Positions 48,471 to 58,096 are shown, numbered from the stretch's first letter. The stretch is 64,000 bases of DNA from Janthinobacterium sp. 344 (GCF_900112025.1 NZ_FOKL01000011.1:62001-126000), one strand, 5' to 3'. Program-made: numbers and translations. Notes: a model not told the origin generated them from the sequence alone.

Positions 48471-49073
48471 ATGGCTGACTTCCATACCCGCGATCCACGC
48501 TCGCCCGCCTTCTGGGATGAGCGTTTCGAGAAACAATTCACGCCCTGGGACCAGGGCGGCGTGCCGTCGCGCCTGCGCAGTTTTGTTGCCGGCAGCCCCG
48601 CGCCCTTGCGCTGCCTGATTCCCGGCTGTGGCTCCGCCCATGAACTGGTCTTCATGCTCGATCACGGTTGGGATGCCACGGCCATCGACTTTTCATCGGC
48701 TGCCGTGGCCGCGGCGCGGGCCCAGCTGGGTGAACGGGCAGGGCGCGTGGAAGAGGCAGATTTCTTTGCCTGGCAGCCCGCTGCGCCCCTGGACCTGATC
48801 TATGAACGGGCCTTTCTGTGCGCCATGCCGCGCGCCATGTGGCCGCAAGTGGCGGCCCGCTGGGCCCAGCTGCTGGCGCCGGGCGCCATGCTGGCCGGTT
48901 ATTTTTTCTTTGACGACAACGCCAAGGGACCGCCGTTCGGCATTTCGCGTGAGCAATTGCTGGAATTGCTGGCGCCGCATTTCGACTGCCTGGCCGACGA
49001 GGCCGTCGACGATTCCATCGCCGTCTTCGCCGGCAGGGAGCGCTGGATGAGCTGGCGCCGCCGGGCGGACTGA
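48471..49073 (+). CDS. Class I SAM methyltransferase, TPMT-like
   Basis: A 200-aa protein starting MADFHTRDPRSPAFWDERFEKQFTPWD, which is the thiopurine-methyltransferase-like N-terminal pattern. Motif I is LIPGCGSAHELVFML and the acidic post-I residue is in ATAIDFSSAAV. Such proteins methylate thiols, selenols or halides; the substrate is unknown here. A GTG at 48468 is one codon upstream and less likely. Confidence 0.88.
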   Translation: MADFHTRDPRSPAFWDERFEKQFTPWDQGGVPSRLRSFVAGSPAPLRCLIPGCGSAHELVFMLDHGWDATAIDFSSAAVAAARAQLGERAGRVEEADFFAWQPAAPLDLIYERAFLCAMPRAMWPQVAARWAQLLAPGAMLAGYFFFDDNAKGPPFGISREQLLELLAPHFDCLADEAVDDSIAVFAGRERWMSWRRRAD

Positions 49074-49163
49074 GCCTGGAAGGGCGGCGGCCGGGCGATT
49101 TCTGCTGGGAACAAAGGAAAAGCTTTATAATTCAGGGTTTTTGATGATTTTCTCGGAGTAGAG

Positions 49164-49481
49164 ATGCCGATTTACGCTTACCGTTGTGACGAGTGTGGTT
49201 TTGCCAAGGATGTCTTGCAAAAGATCTCCGATCCAGTACTGACGGTGTGCCTGTCGTGCGGCAAGCCCAGTTTCAAGAAGCAATTGACGGCCGCCGGTTT
49301 CCAATTGAAGGGCACCGGCTGGTACGCGACCGATTTCCGCGGCGGCACGGCGCCCACCACGGCCATTCCGACGGGGCCGGCCGATAACGCCAAGCCAGCT
49401 GTCGCTGCCGAGAGCGCACCTGCCGCACCTGCCGCGGCTGCTACGCCCGCGCCTGCCGCCGCTGCGCCGAAAGCGGACTGA
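49164..49481 (+). CDS. FmdB-family zinc-ribbon protein
   Basis: A 105-aa protein with a small zinc ribbon: Cys8, Cys11, Cys29 and Cys32 in YRCDECG and LTVCLSCGK. An Ala/Pro-rich tail follows. FmdB proteins are putative regulatory or structural zinc proteins of unknown function. A TATAAT-like -10 (49126-49131) lies upstream. It precedes the DUF502 gene by 38 bp, so they are probably co-transcribed. Confidence 0.9.
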   Translation: MPIYAYRCDECGFAKDVLQKISDPVLTVCLSCGKPSFKKQLTAAGFQLKGTGWYATDFRGGTAPTTAIPTGPADNAKPAVAAESAPAAPAAAATPAPAAAAPKAD

Positions 49482-49519
49482 CACGCGCGCCGCGCCGATC
49501 CACTCCCACCGAGAAACTG

Positions 49520-50155
49520 ATGCGTAAATACTTTATAACCGGATTGCTGATTCTAGTCCCGCTGGCCATCACCGTCTGGGTACTGAATCTGGTGATCGGC
49601 ACCTTGGACCAGTCGCTGCTGCTGGTGCCGGAACGTTTCCGCCCGAACTCGCTGTTCGGCTTTGACATTCCCGGCCTGGGCACGATACTGACGATACTCA
49701 TCGTCTTCCTGACGGGATTGTTGACGAATAACCTGGTCGGCAATTACGTGGTGAAACTGTGGGAAAAGTTGCTGCATCGCATACCCATCGTCAATTCCCT
49801 GTATTCGAGCGTCAAGCAAGTGTCGGATACCTTGTTTTCCTCGTCGGGCAATGCTTTCCGCAAGGCCGTGCTGGTGCCGTATCCGCACCAGAACTCCTGG
49901 ACCATCGCTTTCCTGACCGGCGTGCCGGGCGGCGATGCGGCGAACCACCTGGTGGGCGATTACGTCAGCGTGTACGTGCCGACGACGCCGAATCCGACAT
50001 CGGGCTTCTTCCTGATGATGAAGCGCAGCGATGTGGTCGAGCTGGACATGAGCGTCGATGCGGCGCTCAAGTACATCGTCTCGATGGGCGTGGTGGCGCC
50101 TGCGGAAGTTGTCGCTGTACCAGCCCCGGTCCCGGTACCGGCAGCCAAAGAATAA
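49520..50155 (+). CDS. DUF502 family inner-membrane protein
   Basis: A 211-aa protein with two hydrophobic spans (about 5-25 and 53-75, MRKYFITGLLILVPLAITVWV then a GTILTILIVFLTGLL segment). The DUF502 signature LLHRIPIVNSLYSSVKQVSDTLFSS follows, then a soluble domain with PGGDAANHLVGDYVSVYVPTTPNPTSGFF. The function is unknown. Its gene lies between fmdB and aspS, a common arrangement in Burkholderiales. Confidence 0.9.
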   Translation: MRKYFITGLLILVPLAITVWVLNLVIGTLDQSLLLVPERFRPNSLFGFDIPGLGTILTILIVFLTGLLTNNLVGNYVVKLWEKLLHRIPIVNSLYSSVKQVSDTLFSSSGNAFRKAVLVPYPHQNSWTIAFLTGVPGGDAANHLVGDYVSVYVPTTPNPTSGFFLMMKRSDVVELDMSVDAALKYIVSMGVVAPAEVVAVPAPVPVPAAKE

Positions 50156-50161
50156 AGGCAG

Positions 50162-50178
50162 GCGTCCCGCGGGGACGC
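50162..50178. other. Hairpin between the DUF502 gene and aspS
   Basis: GCGTCCC (50162-50168), GCG, GGGACGC (50172-50178): perfect 7-bp stem, 40 bp before the aspS start and without a T-run, so not an intrinsic terminator. Confidence 0.5.
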
Positions 50179-50217
50179 GGCCGGATTGAACACTCACTAA
50201 CCTGAACTGAGAATTTT

Positions 50218-52020
50218 ATGTCTATGCGTACTGAATATTGCGGCCTCGTCACCGAAGCCATGCTGGGACAAACCGTCAGCCTGTGCGGCTGGGTACACCG
50301 CCGCCGCGACCACGGCAGCCTGATTTTCATCGACTTGCGCGACCGTGAAGGCCTCGTGCAAATCGTCTGCAACCCGGAACAGGCGGAGATGTTCAAGGTC
50401 GCCGAAGCCGTGCGCAACGAATTCTGCCTGCGCGTGACGGGCGTCGTGACCAGCCGTATCGACGGCACCATCAACAACAACCTGAAGTCGGGCAAGATCG
50501 AAGTGGTCTGCGCGGAACTGGAAGTGCTGAACCCTTCCGTACCCGTGCCGTTCCAGCTGGACGACGACAACCTGTCGGAAACGACGCGTCTGACGCACCG
50601 CGTGCTGGACCTGCGCCGCCCGCAAATGCAGAACAACCTGCGCCTGCGCTACAAGGTAACGATGGAAGTGCGCAAGTACCTCGACAACCTGGGCTTCATC
50701 GACATCGAAACGCCGATGCTGACCAAGTCGACGCCGGAAGGCGCGCGCGATTACCTGGTGCCATCGCGCGTCAACGCGGGCAGCTTCTTTGCCTTGCCGC
50801 AATCGCCACAGCTGTTCAAGCAACTGTTGATGGTCGCTAACTTCGACCGTTACTACCAGATCACCAAGTGCTTCCGCGACGAAGACTTGCGCGCCGACCG
50901 CCAGCCGGAATTCACGCAGATCGACTGCGAAACCTCGTTCCTGACGGAACAGGAAATCCGCGACCTGTTTGAAGACATGATCCGCGTCGTCTTCAAGAAC
51001 ACCCTGAACATCGACCTGCCGAACCCGTTCCCCGTCATGGACTTCGCCGAAGCGATGGGCCTGTACGGTTCCGACAAGCCGGACATGCGCGTCAAGCTGG
51101 CCTTCACGGACCTGACCGAAGTCATGAAGTCGGTCGAGTTCAAGGTCTTCAACGGCGCCGCCAACATGCCGAACGGCCGCGTGGTGGCCTTGCGTATTCC
51201 AGGCGGCGGCAGCATGCCACGCTCGGAAATCGACGCCTACACCCAGTTCGTCGCCATTTACGGCGCCAAGGGCCTGGCCTACATCAAAGTCAACGAGAAA
51301 GCCAAGGGCCCTGACGGCTTGCAGTCGCCGATCGTCAAATTCCTGCCTGCCGACGTGCTGGCCACGATCCTCGAGCAGACGGGCGCGCAAGACGGCGACC
51401 TGATCTTCTTCGGCGCCGACAAGGCGAAAGTGGTCAACGACGCCATCGGCGCGCTGCGCGTGAAGATCGGCCACAGCGAATTCGGCAAGAAAGCCGGCCT
51501 GTTCGACGACGTGTGGAAGCCATTGTGGGTGGTCGACTTCCCGATGTTCGAACACGACGAAGAAGCGGACCGCTGGACGGCGACCCACCATCCCTTCACG
51601 GCACCGAAAGACGGCCATGAAGACATGCTGGAAACCAATCCGGGCGCCTGCATCGCCAAGGCCTACGACATGGTCCTGAACGGCTGGGAACTGGGCGGCG
51701 GTTCGATCCGTATCCACCGCGAAGAAGTGCAAAGCAAGGTCTTCCGCGCATTGAAGATCGATGCGGAAGAAGCGCAGCTGAAGTTCGGCTTCCTGCTCGA
51801 CGCCCTGCAATACGGCGCGCCGCCGCATGGCGGCCTGGCATTCGGTCTGGACCGTATCGTGACCATGATGACGGGTTCCGAATCGATCCGCGACGTGATC
51901 GCCTTCCCGAAAACCCAGCGCGCGCAAGATTTGCTGACCCATGCGCCGTCGGAAGTGGACGAGAAGCAACTGCGCGAACTGCACATCCGTTTGCGCAGCG
52001 CCGAGCCTAAAGTAGTGTAA
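50218..52020 (+). CDS. aspS: Aspartyl-tRNA synthetase
   Basis: Class II synthetase charging tRNA-Asp. The 600-aa length is typical of bacterial AspRS with the GAD insertion. Visible are the N-terminal OB-fold anticodon domain ([20 protein letters not shown]), motif 2 region ([20 protein letters not shown]) and motif 3 ([14 protein letters not shown]). The start is MSMRTEYCG; codon 3 is also ATG. Gene placement after DUF502 fits other Burkholderiales. Confidence 0.97.
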   Translation: MSMRTEYCGLVTEAMLGQTVSLCGWVHRRRDHGSLIFIDLRDREGLVQIVCNPEQAEMFKVAEAVRNEFCLRVTGVVTSRIDGTINNNLKSGKIEVVCAELEVLNPSVPVPFQLDDDNLSETTRLTHRVLDLRRPQMQNNLRLRYKVTMEVRKYLDNLGFIDIETPMLTKSTPEGARDYLVPSRVNAGSFFALPQSPQLFKQLLMVANFDRYYQITKCFRDEDLRADRQPEFTQIDCETSFLTEQEIRDLFEDMIRVVFKNTLNIDLPNPFPVMDFAEAMGLYGSDKPDMRVKLAFTDLTEVMKSVEFKVFNGAANMPNGRVVALRIPGGGSMPRSEIDAYTQFVAIYGAKGLAYIKVNEKAKGPDGLQSPIVKFLPADVLATILEQTGAQDGDLIFFGADKAKVVNDAIGALRVKIGHSEFGKKAGLFDDVWKPLWVVDFPMFEHDEEADRWTATHHPFTAPKDGHEDMLETNPGACIAKAYDMVLNGWELGGGSIRIHREEVQSKVFRALKIDAEEAQLKFGFLLDALQYGAPPHGGLAFGLDRIVTMMTGSESIRDVIAFPKTQRAQDLLTHAPSEVDEKQLRELHIRLRSAEPKVV

Positions 52021-52065
52021 TAAAGCATGCGGCTGCCCCGGTGGCCGCTGTTTGATCCACTATGC

Positions 52066-52095
52066 AAAAAAAGGCGCTGTCGTGGCGCCTTTTTC
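52066..52095 (+). terminator. Rho-independent terminator after aspS
   Basis: AAGGCGC (52071-52077) and GCGCCTT (52085-52091) form a stem with a 7-nt loop followed by a T-run, with A-rich flank before. Confidence 0.85.
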
Positions 52096-52104
52096 ATTGT
52101 TGAT

Positions 52105-52569
52105 ATGACTCATAAAATCCCCGTTTCCGTGCTGGTCGTCATTCATACGGCTGACCTTCAGGTTTTGCTGATCGAGCGCGCGGGCCAGCCCGGCTTCTGG
52201 CAATCGGTGACCGGTTCCGTCGACGCCGTCGACGAGCCGCTGCTGCAGGCGGCCGCGCGCGAACTGTGCGAGGAAACCGGCATCGTCGCCGATGGCGAAC
52301 GCATCGTGCTGCGCGACTGGAAGCTGGCGAACGAGTACGAGATCTACCCCATCTGGCGCCACCGCTATGCGCCCGGCGTGACGCGCAACACGGAACATGT
52401 GTTCAGCGTGCAAGTACCGCGCGACATCGCCATCACCCTGAGTCCGCGCGAACACCTGCAATACGCGTGGCTGCCGTACCTGGCGGCGGCCGACCAGTGT
52501 TTTTCCTCTTCCAACGCGGAAGCCGTGTTGCAATTGCCGGCCATGACAGGCCTGGCGCGTCCTGCTTGA
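52105..52569 (+). CDS. nudB: Dihydroneopterin triphosphate diphosphatase (Nudix)
   Basis: Removes pyrophosphate from dihydroneopterin triphosphate in folate synthesis. The 154-aa protein carries a Nudix box, GSVDAVDEPLLQAAARELCEETGI, split here as G-S-V-D-A-V-D then E-x7-RELCEETGI. One residue is extra between the Gly and the first Glu compared with the classical G-x5-E. Upstream of this box is the typical VLLIERAGQPGFWQSVTGS segment. The start at 52105 was chosen; the earlier frame overlaps the terminator. Confidence 0.88.
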   Translation: MTHKIPVSVLVVIHTADLQVLLIERAGQPGFWQSVTGSVDAVDEPLLQAAARELCEETGIVADGERIVLRDWKLANEYEIYPIWRHRYAPGVTRNTEHVFSVQVPRDIAITLSPREHLQYAWLPYLAAADQCFSSSNAEAVLQLPAMTGLARPA

Positions 52570-52590
52570 TCACTGATAAGAAAGCCTTCC

Positions 52591-52884
52591 ATGTTGAACT
52601 GGTTACATTTGACCACGCAGCAAAAACTGCTGGGCACCCTGGGCATCGTTTTCTGCCTGTGCTTTATTTTCCTGCTGTTTAGCTCCACCGTGCCCGGCCG
52701 CACGCCGCCCATCGGCATGCCGCTGATGGCCATCGGCTGGCTGCTGCATCCGGGCGCGTTTGCCCCGGGCAAGCGCACGGTGGCCTGGCGCGGCGCGCCG
52801 TTGCTGGTCAAGATCGTCTGGGCGGCCGGCATCACGGCCCTGATCGTCAGCGTGACGGCGGGCGTGGGCCGCATGCTGGCCTGA
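52591..52884 (+). CDS. Small two-span membrane protein, unknown function
   Basis: A 97-aa hydrophobic protein (MLNWLHLTTQQKLLGTLG) with a first membrane span (about 12-32, FCLCFIFLLFS) and a second near 73-93 (VKIVWAAGITALIVSVTAG), linked by a loop rich in Pro and Gly. I do not recognise the family. It lies 21 bp after nudB on the same strand, so co-transcription is likely. Codon use is normal for the window, which supports it being real. Confidence 0.65.
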   Translation: MLNWLHLTTQQKLLGTLGIVFCLCFIFLLFSSTVPGRTPPIGMPLMAIGWLLHPGAFAPGKRTVAWRGAPLLVKIVWAAGITALIVSVTAGVGRMLA

Positions 52885-52977
52885 TTGCGCTGGCCGCCTG
52901 CGCAATTGTCACGATTAGGTGCGCACGCGCACCTACGCTGGCGCCGCGCGGGGGCCGTCTGGGAGTAGAATCAATGC

Positions 52978-53799
52978 ATGAAAATCCGCGTAGCAACTTA
53001 TAATATACACAAGGGCGTCTCCTCCGTGCGGGGCCTGCCCAGGGTCCATGCATTGAAGCAGGCGATCGCTCTCTTCCATGCTGATGTTGTTTTTTTGCAA
53101 GAGGTGCAGGGCAAGCACGACCGCAATGCGGCCCGCTATGGCGCCGAGAAAAACGGCCACAAGCATTGGCCGGAGGCGTCGCAGCATGAATTCTTTGCCG
53201 GCGCCGAACACCATTCCGCCTATGGCATGAATGCCGTGTATGACCATGGCCACCATGGCAATGCCTTGCTCAGCAAGTTTCCCATCGCCTCGCAAACCAA
53301 CCACGACGTGTCCGACCATGCCTATGAGCAGCGCGGCATCCTGCATTGCGTGCTCAAGACGCCGCAGGCCGACGTGCATTGCTACGTTGTCCATCTGGGC
53401 CTGTTCGAATCGGGGCGGGGACGCCAGACGCAGGCGCTGATCGATGCCGTGATGGAATCGGCGCCGAACGGCGAACCCGTCATCATCGCGGGCGACTTCA
53501 ACGACTGGCGCAACACGCTCAGCGACAAGCTGCGCAATGCGCTCGGCGTGGTGGAAGTGTTCGACCAGCGCGCGTCGAACTCGGCCCTGGGCGACCTCGT
53601 GCGCACCCTGGCGCGGCGCGAGACGAAAACGCCGACACCCGTGCCGGCGCGCACCTTTCCCGCCGCCTTGCCGTGGTTCCGCCTGGACCGCATCTATGTG
53701 CGCGGTTTCCACGTGGAAGGCGCGCAAGTGATGCATGGCACCCTGTGGGCGAAACTGTCGGACCACGCGCCGATAGTTGCTGCTTTGAAACTCGCGTAG
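52978..53799 (+). CDS. Endonuclease/exonuclease/phosphatase-family protein
   Basis: A 273-aa EEP-fold hydrolase (MKIRVATYNIHKG) with FLQEVQGKH early, VVHLGLF in the middle, the GDFNDW active-site motif, and the terminal SDHAPIVAAL His-Asp pair. No signal peptide is visible. EEP proteins act on nucleic acids, phospholipids or phosphosugars. Its place 9 bp before clsB suggests a phospholipid role (YbhP-like proteins lie beside clsB in E. coli), which is inference. Confidence 0.9.
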   Translation: MKIRVATYNIHKGVSSVRGLPRVHALKQAIALFHADVVFLQEVQGKHDRNAARYGAEKNGHKHWPEASQHEFFAGAEHHSAYGMNAVYDHGHHGNALLSKFPIASQTNHDVSDHAYEQRGILHCVLKTPQADVHCYVVHLGLFESGRGRQTQALIDAVMESAPNGEPVIIAGDFNDWRNTLSDKLRNALGVVEVFDQRASNSALGDLVRTLARRETKTPTPVPARTFPAALPWFRLDRIYVRGFHVEGAQVMHGTLWAKLSDHAPIVAALKLA

Positions 53800-53808
53800 A
53801 CTGCCGGC

Positions 53809-54972
53809 ATGCGCACCGTCAATTTTATCGCCCACAACGACATCCAGCTGCTGTATTGCGGCACCGATTACTTTCCTGCCCTGATTGCGGCCATCGACGG
53901 CGCGCGCTCGGAAGTGTATTTCGAGACGTATATCTTTGCCGACGACGCCACGGGCACCCTGGTGCTCGACGCCCTGAAGCGGGCGGCCGCGCGCGGCGTG
54001 CTCGTGTGCATGATCACGGACTGGTTCGGCACGGGCAACCGCCGCGTCAACGCCATGCATGCGCAGCTGGAAGCGGCCGGCGTGCATCACCGCATCTTCA
54101 ATCCCTGGTTCCGGCGCGGCATCACGCGCACGCACCGCAAGATCTGTGTGGCCGATGGCGAGATCGCCCTGGTGGGCGGCATCAACATCAATGACGACAT
54201 GTTTTGCGACTACGACCACAACATCAGCCTGGAAGCGCCGCGCTGGGATTTCGCCGTGCAGGTGAAGGGCCCGCTGGTGGACGCCATCCACGAAGAGGTG
54301 CAGGCGCAGTGGGCGCGCCTGGGCAAGATGAATCTGGTGCGGCGTATCAAGCTGTACCGCAAGATGCGCGTCGTCAGCAAGGAGCTGGCAAAGAACCCCG
54401 TGGTGGCCGGTTTTGTCGTGCGCGACAACCTGCGCAACCGCCGCACCATCCAGCGCGCCTACCTGCAGGCGCTGGGCCAGGCGCGGAAAAGCGTGATGCT
54501 GGCCAATCCGTATTTCGCGCCCGGGCACAAGCTGCGCCGCGCCCTGGCCCAGGCGGCCCAGCGGGGCGTCGACGTGGTCTTGCTGATCGGCGTGGGCGAA
54601 TTCCGCATGCAGGATGCCGTGGCGCACTCGTTTTACCCGAAACTGCTGGCCGCTGGCGTGAAAATCGTCGAATACCGCAAGACGCAGCTGCACGCCAAGG
54701 TGGCTGTCGTCGATGATGACTGGGCGACGGTGGGGTCGAGCAATATCGATGCGCTGAGCCTGTTCCTGAACCAGGAAGCGAACGTGGTGATCAAGGACGT
54801 GGCCTTCGCGCAAAGCCTGCGCCAGCACATCGAGCAGGGCGTGGCCGACGGCATCGTCATTCACCAGGATGATTTCAAGCACATCGGCCGTTTCCGGCGC
54901 ATCGGCTACGAAGCCGCCTTCCTCGTGTACCGGCTGGTGATGCGCATTTTTTCAGTAGGCAAGTACGCATGA
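53809..54972 (+). CDS. clsB: Cardiolipin synthase B (phospholipase D superfamily)
   Basis: Makes cardiolipin from phosphatidylglycerol. The 387-aa protein has the two HxKx4D motifs of the PLD superfamily: HRKICVAD near residue 108 and HAKVAVVD near 295. No long N-terminal transmembrane region is seen, consistent with ClsB rather than ClsA. It is preceded by the EEP gene as in the ybhP-clsB pair of enterobacteria. The stop overlaps the next ATG by 4 bp (ATGA). Confidence 0.92.
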   Translation: MRTVNFIAHNDIQLLYCGTDYFPALIAAIDGARSEVYFETYIFADDATGTLVLDALKRAAARGVLVCMITDWFGTGNRRVNAMHAQLEAAGVHHRIFNPWFRRGITRTHRKICVADGEIALVGGININDDMFCDYDHNISLEAPRWDFAVQVKGPLVDAIHEEVQAQWARLGKMNLVRRIKLYRKMRVVSKELAKNPVVAGFVVRDNLRNRRTIQRAYLQALGQARKSVMLANPYFAPGHKLRRALAQAAQRGVDVVLLIGVGEFRMQDAVAHSFYPKLLAAGVKIVEYRKTQLHAKVAVVDDDWATVGSSNIDALSLFLNQEANVVIKDVAFAQSLRQHIEQGVADGIVIHQDDFKHIGRFRRIGYEAAFLVYRLVMRIFSVGKYA

Positions 54973-55358
54973 ACGAGATGACAACGGTCCGGCTGGACAA
55001 ATGGCTGTGGGCGGCGCGCTTCTTCAAGACGCGCTCGCTGGCCAGCGAAGCCGTCGACACGGGCAAGGTCAAAGTGGGCGGCGAGCGCGTCAAGCCGGCG
55101 CGCAGCCTGCGCGTGGGCGACGAACTGGCCATCGACAATGGCGCGGAGACGTGGGAAGTGGCCGTGCTGGGCTTGTCCGACAAGCGCGGCGCGGCGCCGG
55201 TGGCGCGCCTGCTGTATGCGGAAACGCCGGCCAGCATCGCCCGCCGCGAACAGCTGGCCGAGGAGCGCAAGCTGTTCCGCGAGCCGGGCAGCACCATCAA
55301 GGGGCGGCCGACCAAGCGCGACCGCCGTCAATTGAGCAAGGCAGGCGGCCTCGACTGA
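54969..55358 (+). CDS. S4-domain RNA-binding protein, Hsp15-like
   Basis: A 129-aa protein starting MNEMTTVRLDKWLWAARFFKTRSLASEAV, an S4 RNA-binding domain, with a basic C-terminal tail ending GRPTKRDRRQLSKAGGLD, as in Hsp15 (HslR). Hsp15 binds 50S subunits with blocked nascent chains during heat shock. It overlaps the clsB stop by 4 bp. Confidence 0.9.
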   Translation: MNEMTTVRLDKWLWAARFFKTRSLASEAVDTGKVKVGGERVKPARSLRVGDELAIDNGAETWEVAVLGLSDKRGAAPVARLLYAETPASIARREQLAEERKLFREPGSTIKGRPTKRDRRQLSKAGGLD

Positions 55359-55478
55359 GGTAGGCCTATTGCTGTAAGGCAAGGGCGCACGACGCCTTTG
55401 CTCTTCAGAAATCGACACAAACACGCAGCCAAAGAATGCTGCGCTGCACCAATAGAACACCGGCTCTAAAGTTCCCGT

Positions 55479-55506
55479 TTGACTTTTACGTGGTAGTGGA
55501 TAATAG
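55479..55506 (+). promoter_or_regulatory. Promoter for the TetR gene, with operator-like palindrome
   Basis: TTGACT (55479-55484), 16-bp spacer, TAATAG (55501-55506). Directly after it, TACGAGCGTTCGGA (55507-55520) is a near-palindrome (12 of 14 positions symmetric to TACGAACGTTCGTA), a possible autoregulatory operator. Confidence 0.5.
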
Positions 55507-55616
55507 TACGAGCGTTCGGATTTTTTCGAGGCGTGCTTTTTTTACCCCTCGCTTCAGTCCGCCAGATCGGCAACATCACTTTGAGAACGGACCTCTTGAA
55601 TACTTCAGTCAAATTC

Positions 55617-56225
55617 ATGCGCAAGGGCGAACTGACCCGTGCAGCCATCCTCGACGTGGCGCTGGACCTGTCCAGCCGCGACGGCCTGGAAGGCCTGACC
55701 ATTGGGCTGCTTGCGGACAAAATGAACATGAGCAAGTCGGGCGTGTTTGCCCACTTCGGCTCGCGCGAGGACTTGCAGATGGAAGTGCTCAAGCTCTACC
55801 ACTATCGTTTTGAGCAAGAAGTCTTTTTCCCCAGCATGAAGGAGCCACGCGGCATCGCCCGCCTGCAATCGATGTTTGCGCGCTGGGTCAAGCGGGTCAG
55901 CGTGGAAATCGCTTCCGGCTGCATCTATATCAGCGGCGCCGTCGAATACGACGACCGTCCGGGCCCCATCCGTGAGGCCCTGGTGGCCATGGTGCGGGCC
56001 TGGCAGGGCGCGCTGCTGCGCTGTGTCGAGCAATCGATCGCCACGGGCGACCTGAAAGCGGACACGGACGCCCAGCAGCTGGTGTACGAGATGTATGGCC
56101 TGATCCTGGCCCTGCATCACGATGCGCGCTTCCTGCGCGTGCCGGGCAGCATCGAACGGGCGCAGGCGGGCTTTGTGCGCCTGCTGGCGTCGTACCAGAA
56201 TCCGGCCGCAGTCAGCAAGGAATAA
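55617..56225 (+). CDS. TetR-family regulator of the beta-oxidation operon
   Basis: A 202-aa protein starting MRKGELTRAAILDVALDLSSRDG. The N-terminal TetR HTH includes GLEGLTIGLLADKMNMSKSGVFAHFGSREDLQ, and the ligand-binding domain is all-helical (to about 195). It lies 80 bp upstream of the acyl-CoA dehydrogenase gene on the same strand, so it is the likely acyl-CoA-responsive repressor, though the ligand is inferred. The upstream frame to 55533 was not used, as the conserved domain begins at 55617. Confidence 0.88.
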   Translation: MRKGELTRAAILDVALDLSSRDGLEGLTIGLLADKMNMSKSGVFAHFGSREDLQMEVLKLYHYRFEQEVFFPSMKEPRGIARLQSMFARWVKRVSVEIASGCIYISGAVEYDDRPGPIREALVAMVRAWQGALLRCVEQSIATGDLKADTDAQQLVYEMYGLILALHHDARFLRVPGSIERAQAGFVRLLASYQNPAAVSKE

Positions 56226-56305
56226 GCAGTCCAGGAATTATCCGCAGCAACGAACAAGCAGTTCACAAGTAAAACACTTTAGCTAAACGCCTTCAGGAGA
56301 AAATT

Positions 56306-58096
56306 ATGGGTCAATACGTCGCGCCAATCCGGGATATGCAATTCGTCCTGCATGAGTTCCTGCAAGTGGAAGAAGAACTGAAGCAAATGCCGTCGTACGC
56401 CGACGTCGACGCCGACATCATCAACCAGGTGCTGGAAGAGGGCGGCAAATTCACTTCCGAAGTGCTGTTCCCGCTGAACCACTCCGGCGACCGCGAAGGC
56501 TGCCACCACGACCCTGTCACGAAAAATGTGACCACGCCGAAAGGTTTCAAGGAAGCCTACAAGCAGTACGTCGAAGGCGGCTGGGCGGCCTTGGCCTGCG
56601 ATCCGCAATACGGCGGCCAGGGCTTGCCTGTCGTGCTGAACAATTCGTTCTATGAAATGCTGAACTCGTCGAACCAGGCCTGGTCCATGTACCCTGGCCT
56701 GTCGCACGGCGCCTACGAGTGCCTGAAGGAACACGGCACCGACCATCAGAAGGAAGTCTACCTGCCGAAGCTGGTGTCGGGCGAATGGACGGGCACCATG
56801 TGCCTGACCGAACCGCACTGCGGCACCGACCTGGGCCTGCTGCGCTCGAAAGCGCTGCCTGAGGCGGACGGTTCCTGGACCATCACCGGCAACAAGATCT
56901 TCATCTCGGCCGGCGAGCACGACATGGCGGAAAACATCCTGCACCTGGTGCTGGCCCGCGTGCCGGACGCGCCGGAAGGCTCGAAGGGCATCTCGCTGTT
57001 CCTGGTGCCGAAATTCCTGCCGAACGCCGATGGGACGCCAGGCGAGCGCAACCCGATCACCTGCGGCGCCATCGAAGAAAAAATGGGCATCCACGGCAAC
57101 TCGACCTGCCAGATGAACCTGGACGGCGCCAAGGGCTGGATCATCGGCCAGCCGAACAAGGGCCTCAACGCCATGTTCGTCTTCATGAACGCGGCCCGCC
57201 TGGGCGTGGGCATGCAGTCGCTGGGCCTGACGGAAATCGCCTACCAGAACGCGCTGATCTACGCCAAGGACCGCACGCAAATGCGTTCGCTGTCCGGCAT
57301 CAAGAACCCGGAACTGCCGGCCGACCGCATCATCGTGCACCCTGACGTGCGCCGCATGCTGTTGACGGGCAAAGCCTACGCCGAAGGCGCGCGCGCCTTC
57401 ACCTCGTACGTGGCGCTGCAGATCGACCGCGAACTGCACCACCCGGACGCCGACGTGCGCAAGGAAGCGGCCGACGAAGTGGCGCTGCTGACGCCCGTCA
57501 TCAAGGCTTTTATTACCGATAACGCCTGGATCGCCACCTCGGACGCGATGCAAGTGTTCGGCGGCCACGGCTACATCTCCGAATGGGGCATGGAGCAGTA
57601 TGTGCGCGACGCGCGCATCAACATGATCTACGAAGGCACGAACACGATCCAGTCGCTGGACCTGCTGGGCCGCAAGATCCTGGGCGACAACGGCGCCAAG
57701 CTGCGCAAGTTCGGCGAAAAGATCAAGGCTTTCGTCGAAGACAACGGCACCGATGAAGCGATGAGCGAATTCGTCACCCCACTGGGCGATTTGGGCGACA
57801 AAGTCACCAAGCTGACCATGGAAATCGGCATGAAGGCCTTCCAGAATCCTGACGAAGTGGGCGCGGCCTGCGTGCCTTACCTGCGCGTCGTCGGCCACAT
57901 GATCTACAGCTACCTGTTCGCGCAGATGGCCAAGATCGCCCTCGAAAAAGAGTCCAGCGGCGACACGTTCTACACCGCCAAACTGGCTACCGCACGTTTC
58001 TACTTCGCCCGCTTGCAGCCTGAAACGGCAACCCTGATCCGTCAGGCGCGCTCCGGTTCGGCCAACCTGATGGCACTCGACGCAGACCTGTTCTAA
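56306..58096 (+). CDS. Acyl-CoA dehydrogenase with C-terminal domain (FadE/DmdC type)
   Basis: A 596-aa flavoprotein, longer than the 380-aa single-domain acyl-CoA dehydrogenases. It has an N-terminal extension (MGQYVAPIRDMQFVLHEFL), the FAD/substrate region CLTEPHCGTDLGLLRSKA, and the central MGIHGNSTCQMNLDGA segment. A C-terminal Acyl-CoA_dh-like region follows with QVFGGHGYISEWGMEQYVRDARI, where the catalytic Glu is expected. It catalyses the first step of fatty-acid beta-oxidation with ETF as acceptor. It begins the fad operon with an AGGAG site 8 bp before the ATG. Confidence 0.92.
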   Translation: MGQYVAPIRDMQFVLHEFLQVEEELKQMPSYADVDADIINQVLEEGGKFTSEVLFPLNHSGDREGCHHDPVTKNVTTPKGFKEAYKQYVEGGWAALACDPQYGGQGLPVVLNNSFYEMLNSSNQAWSMYPGLSHGAYECLKEHGTDHQKEVYLPKLVSGEWTGTMCLTEPHCGTDLGLLRSKALPEADGSWTITGNKIFISAGEHDMAENILHLVLARVPDAPEGSKGISLFLVPKFLPNADGTPGERNPITCGAIEEKMGIHGNSTCQMNLDGAKGWIIGQPNKGLNAMFVFMNAARLGVGMQSLGLTEIAYQNALIYAKDRTQMRSLSGIKNPELPADRIIVHPDVRRMLLTGKAYAEGARAFTSYVALQIDRELHHPDADVRKEAADEVALLTPVIKAFITDNAWIATSDAMQVFGGHGYISEWGMEQYVRDARINMIYEGTNTIQSLDLLGRKILGDNGAKLRKFGEKIKAFVEDNGTDEAMSEFVTPLGDLGDKVTKLTMEIGMKAFQNPDEVGAACVPYLRVVGHMIYSYLFAQMAKIALEKESSGDTFYTAKLATARFYFARLQPETATLIRQARSGSANLMALDADLF

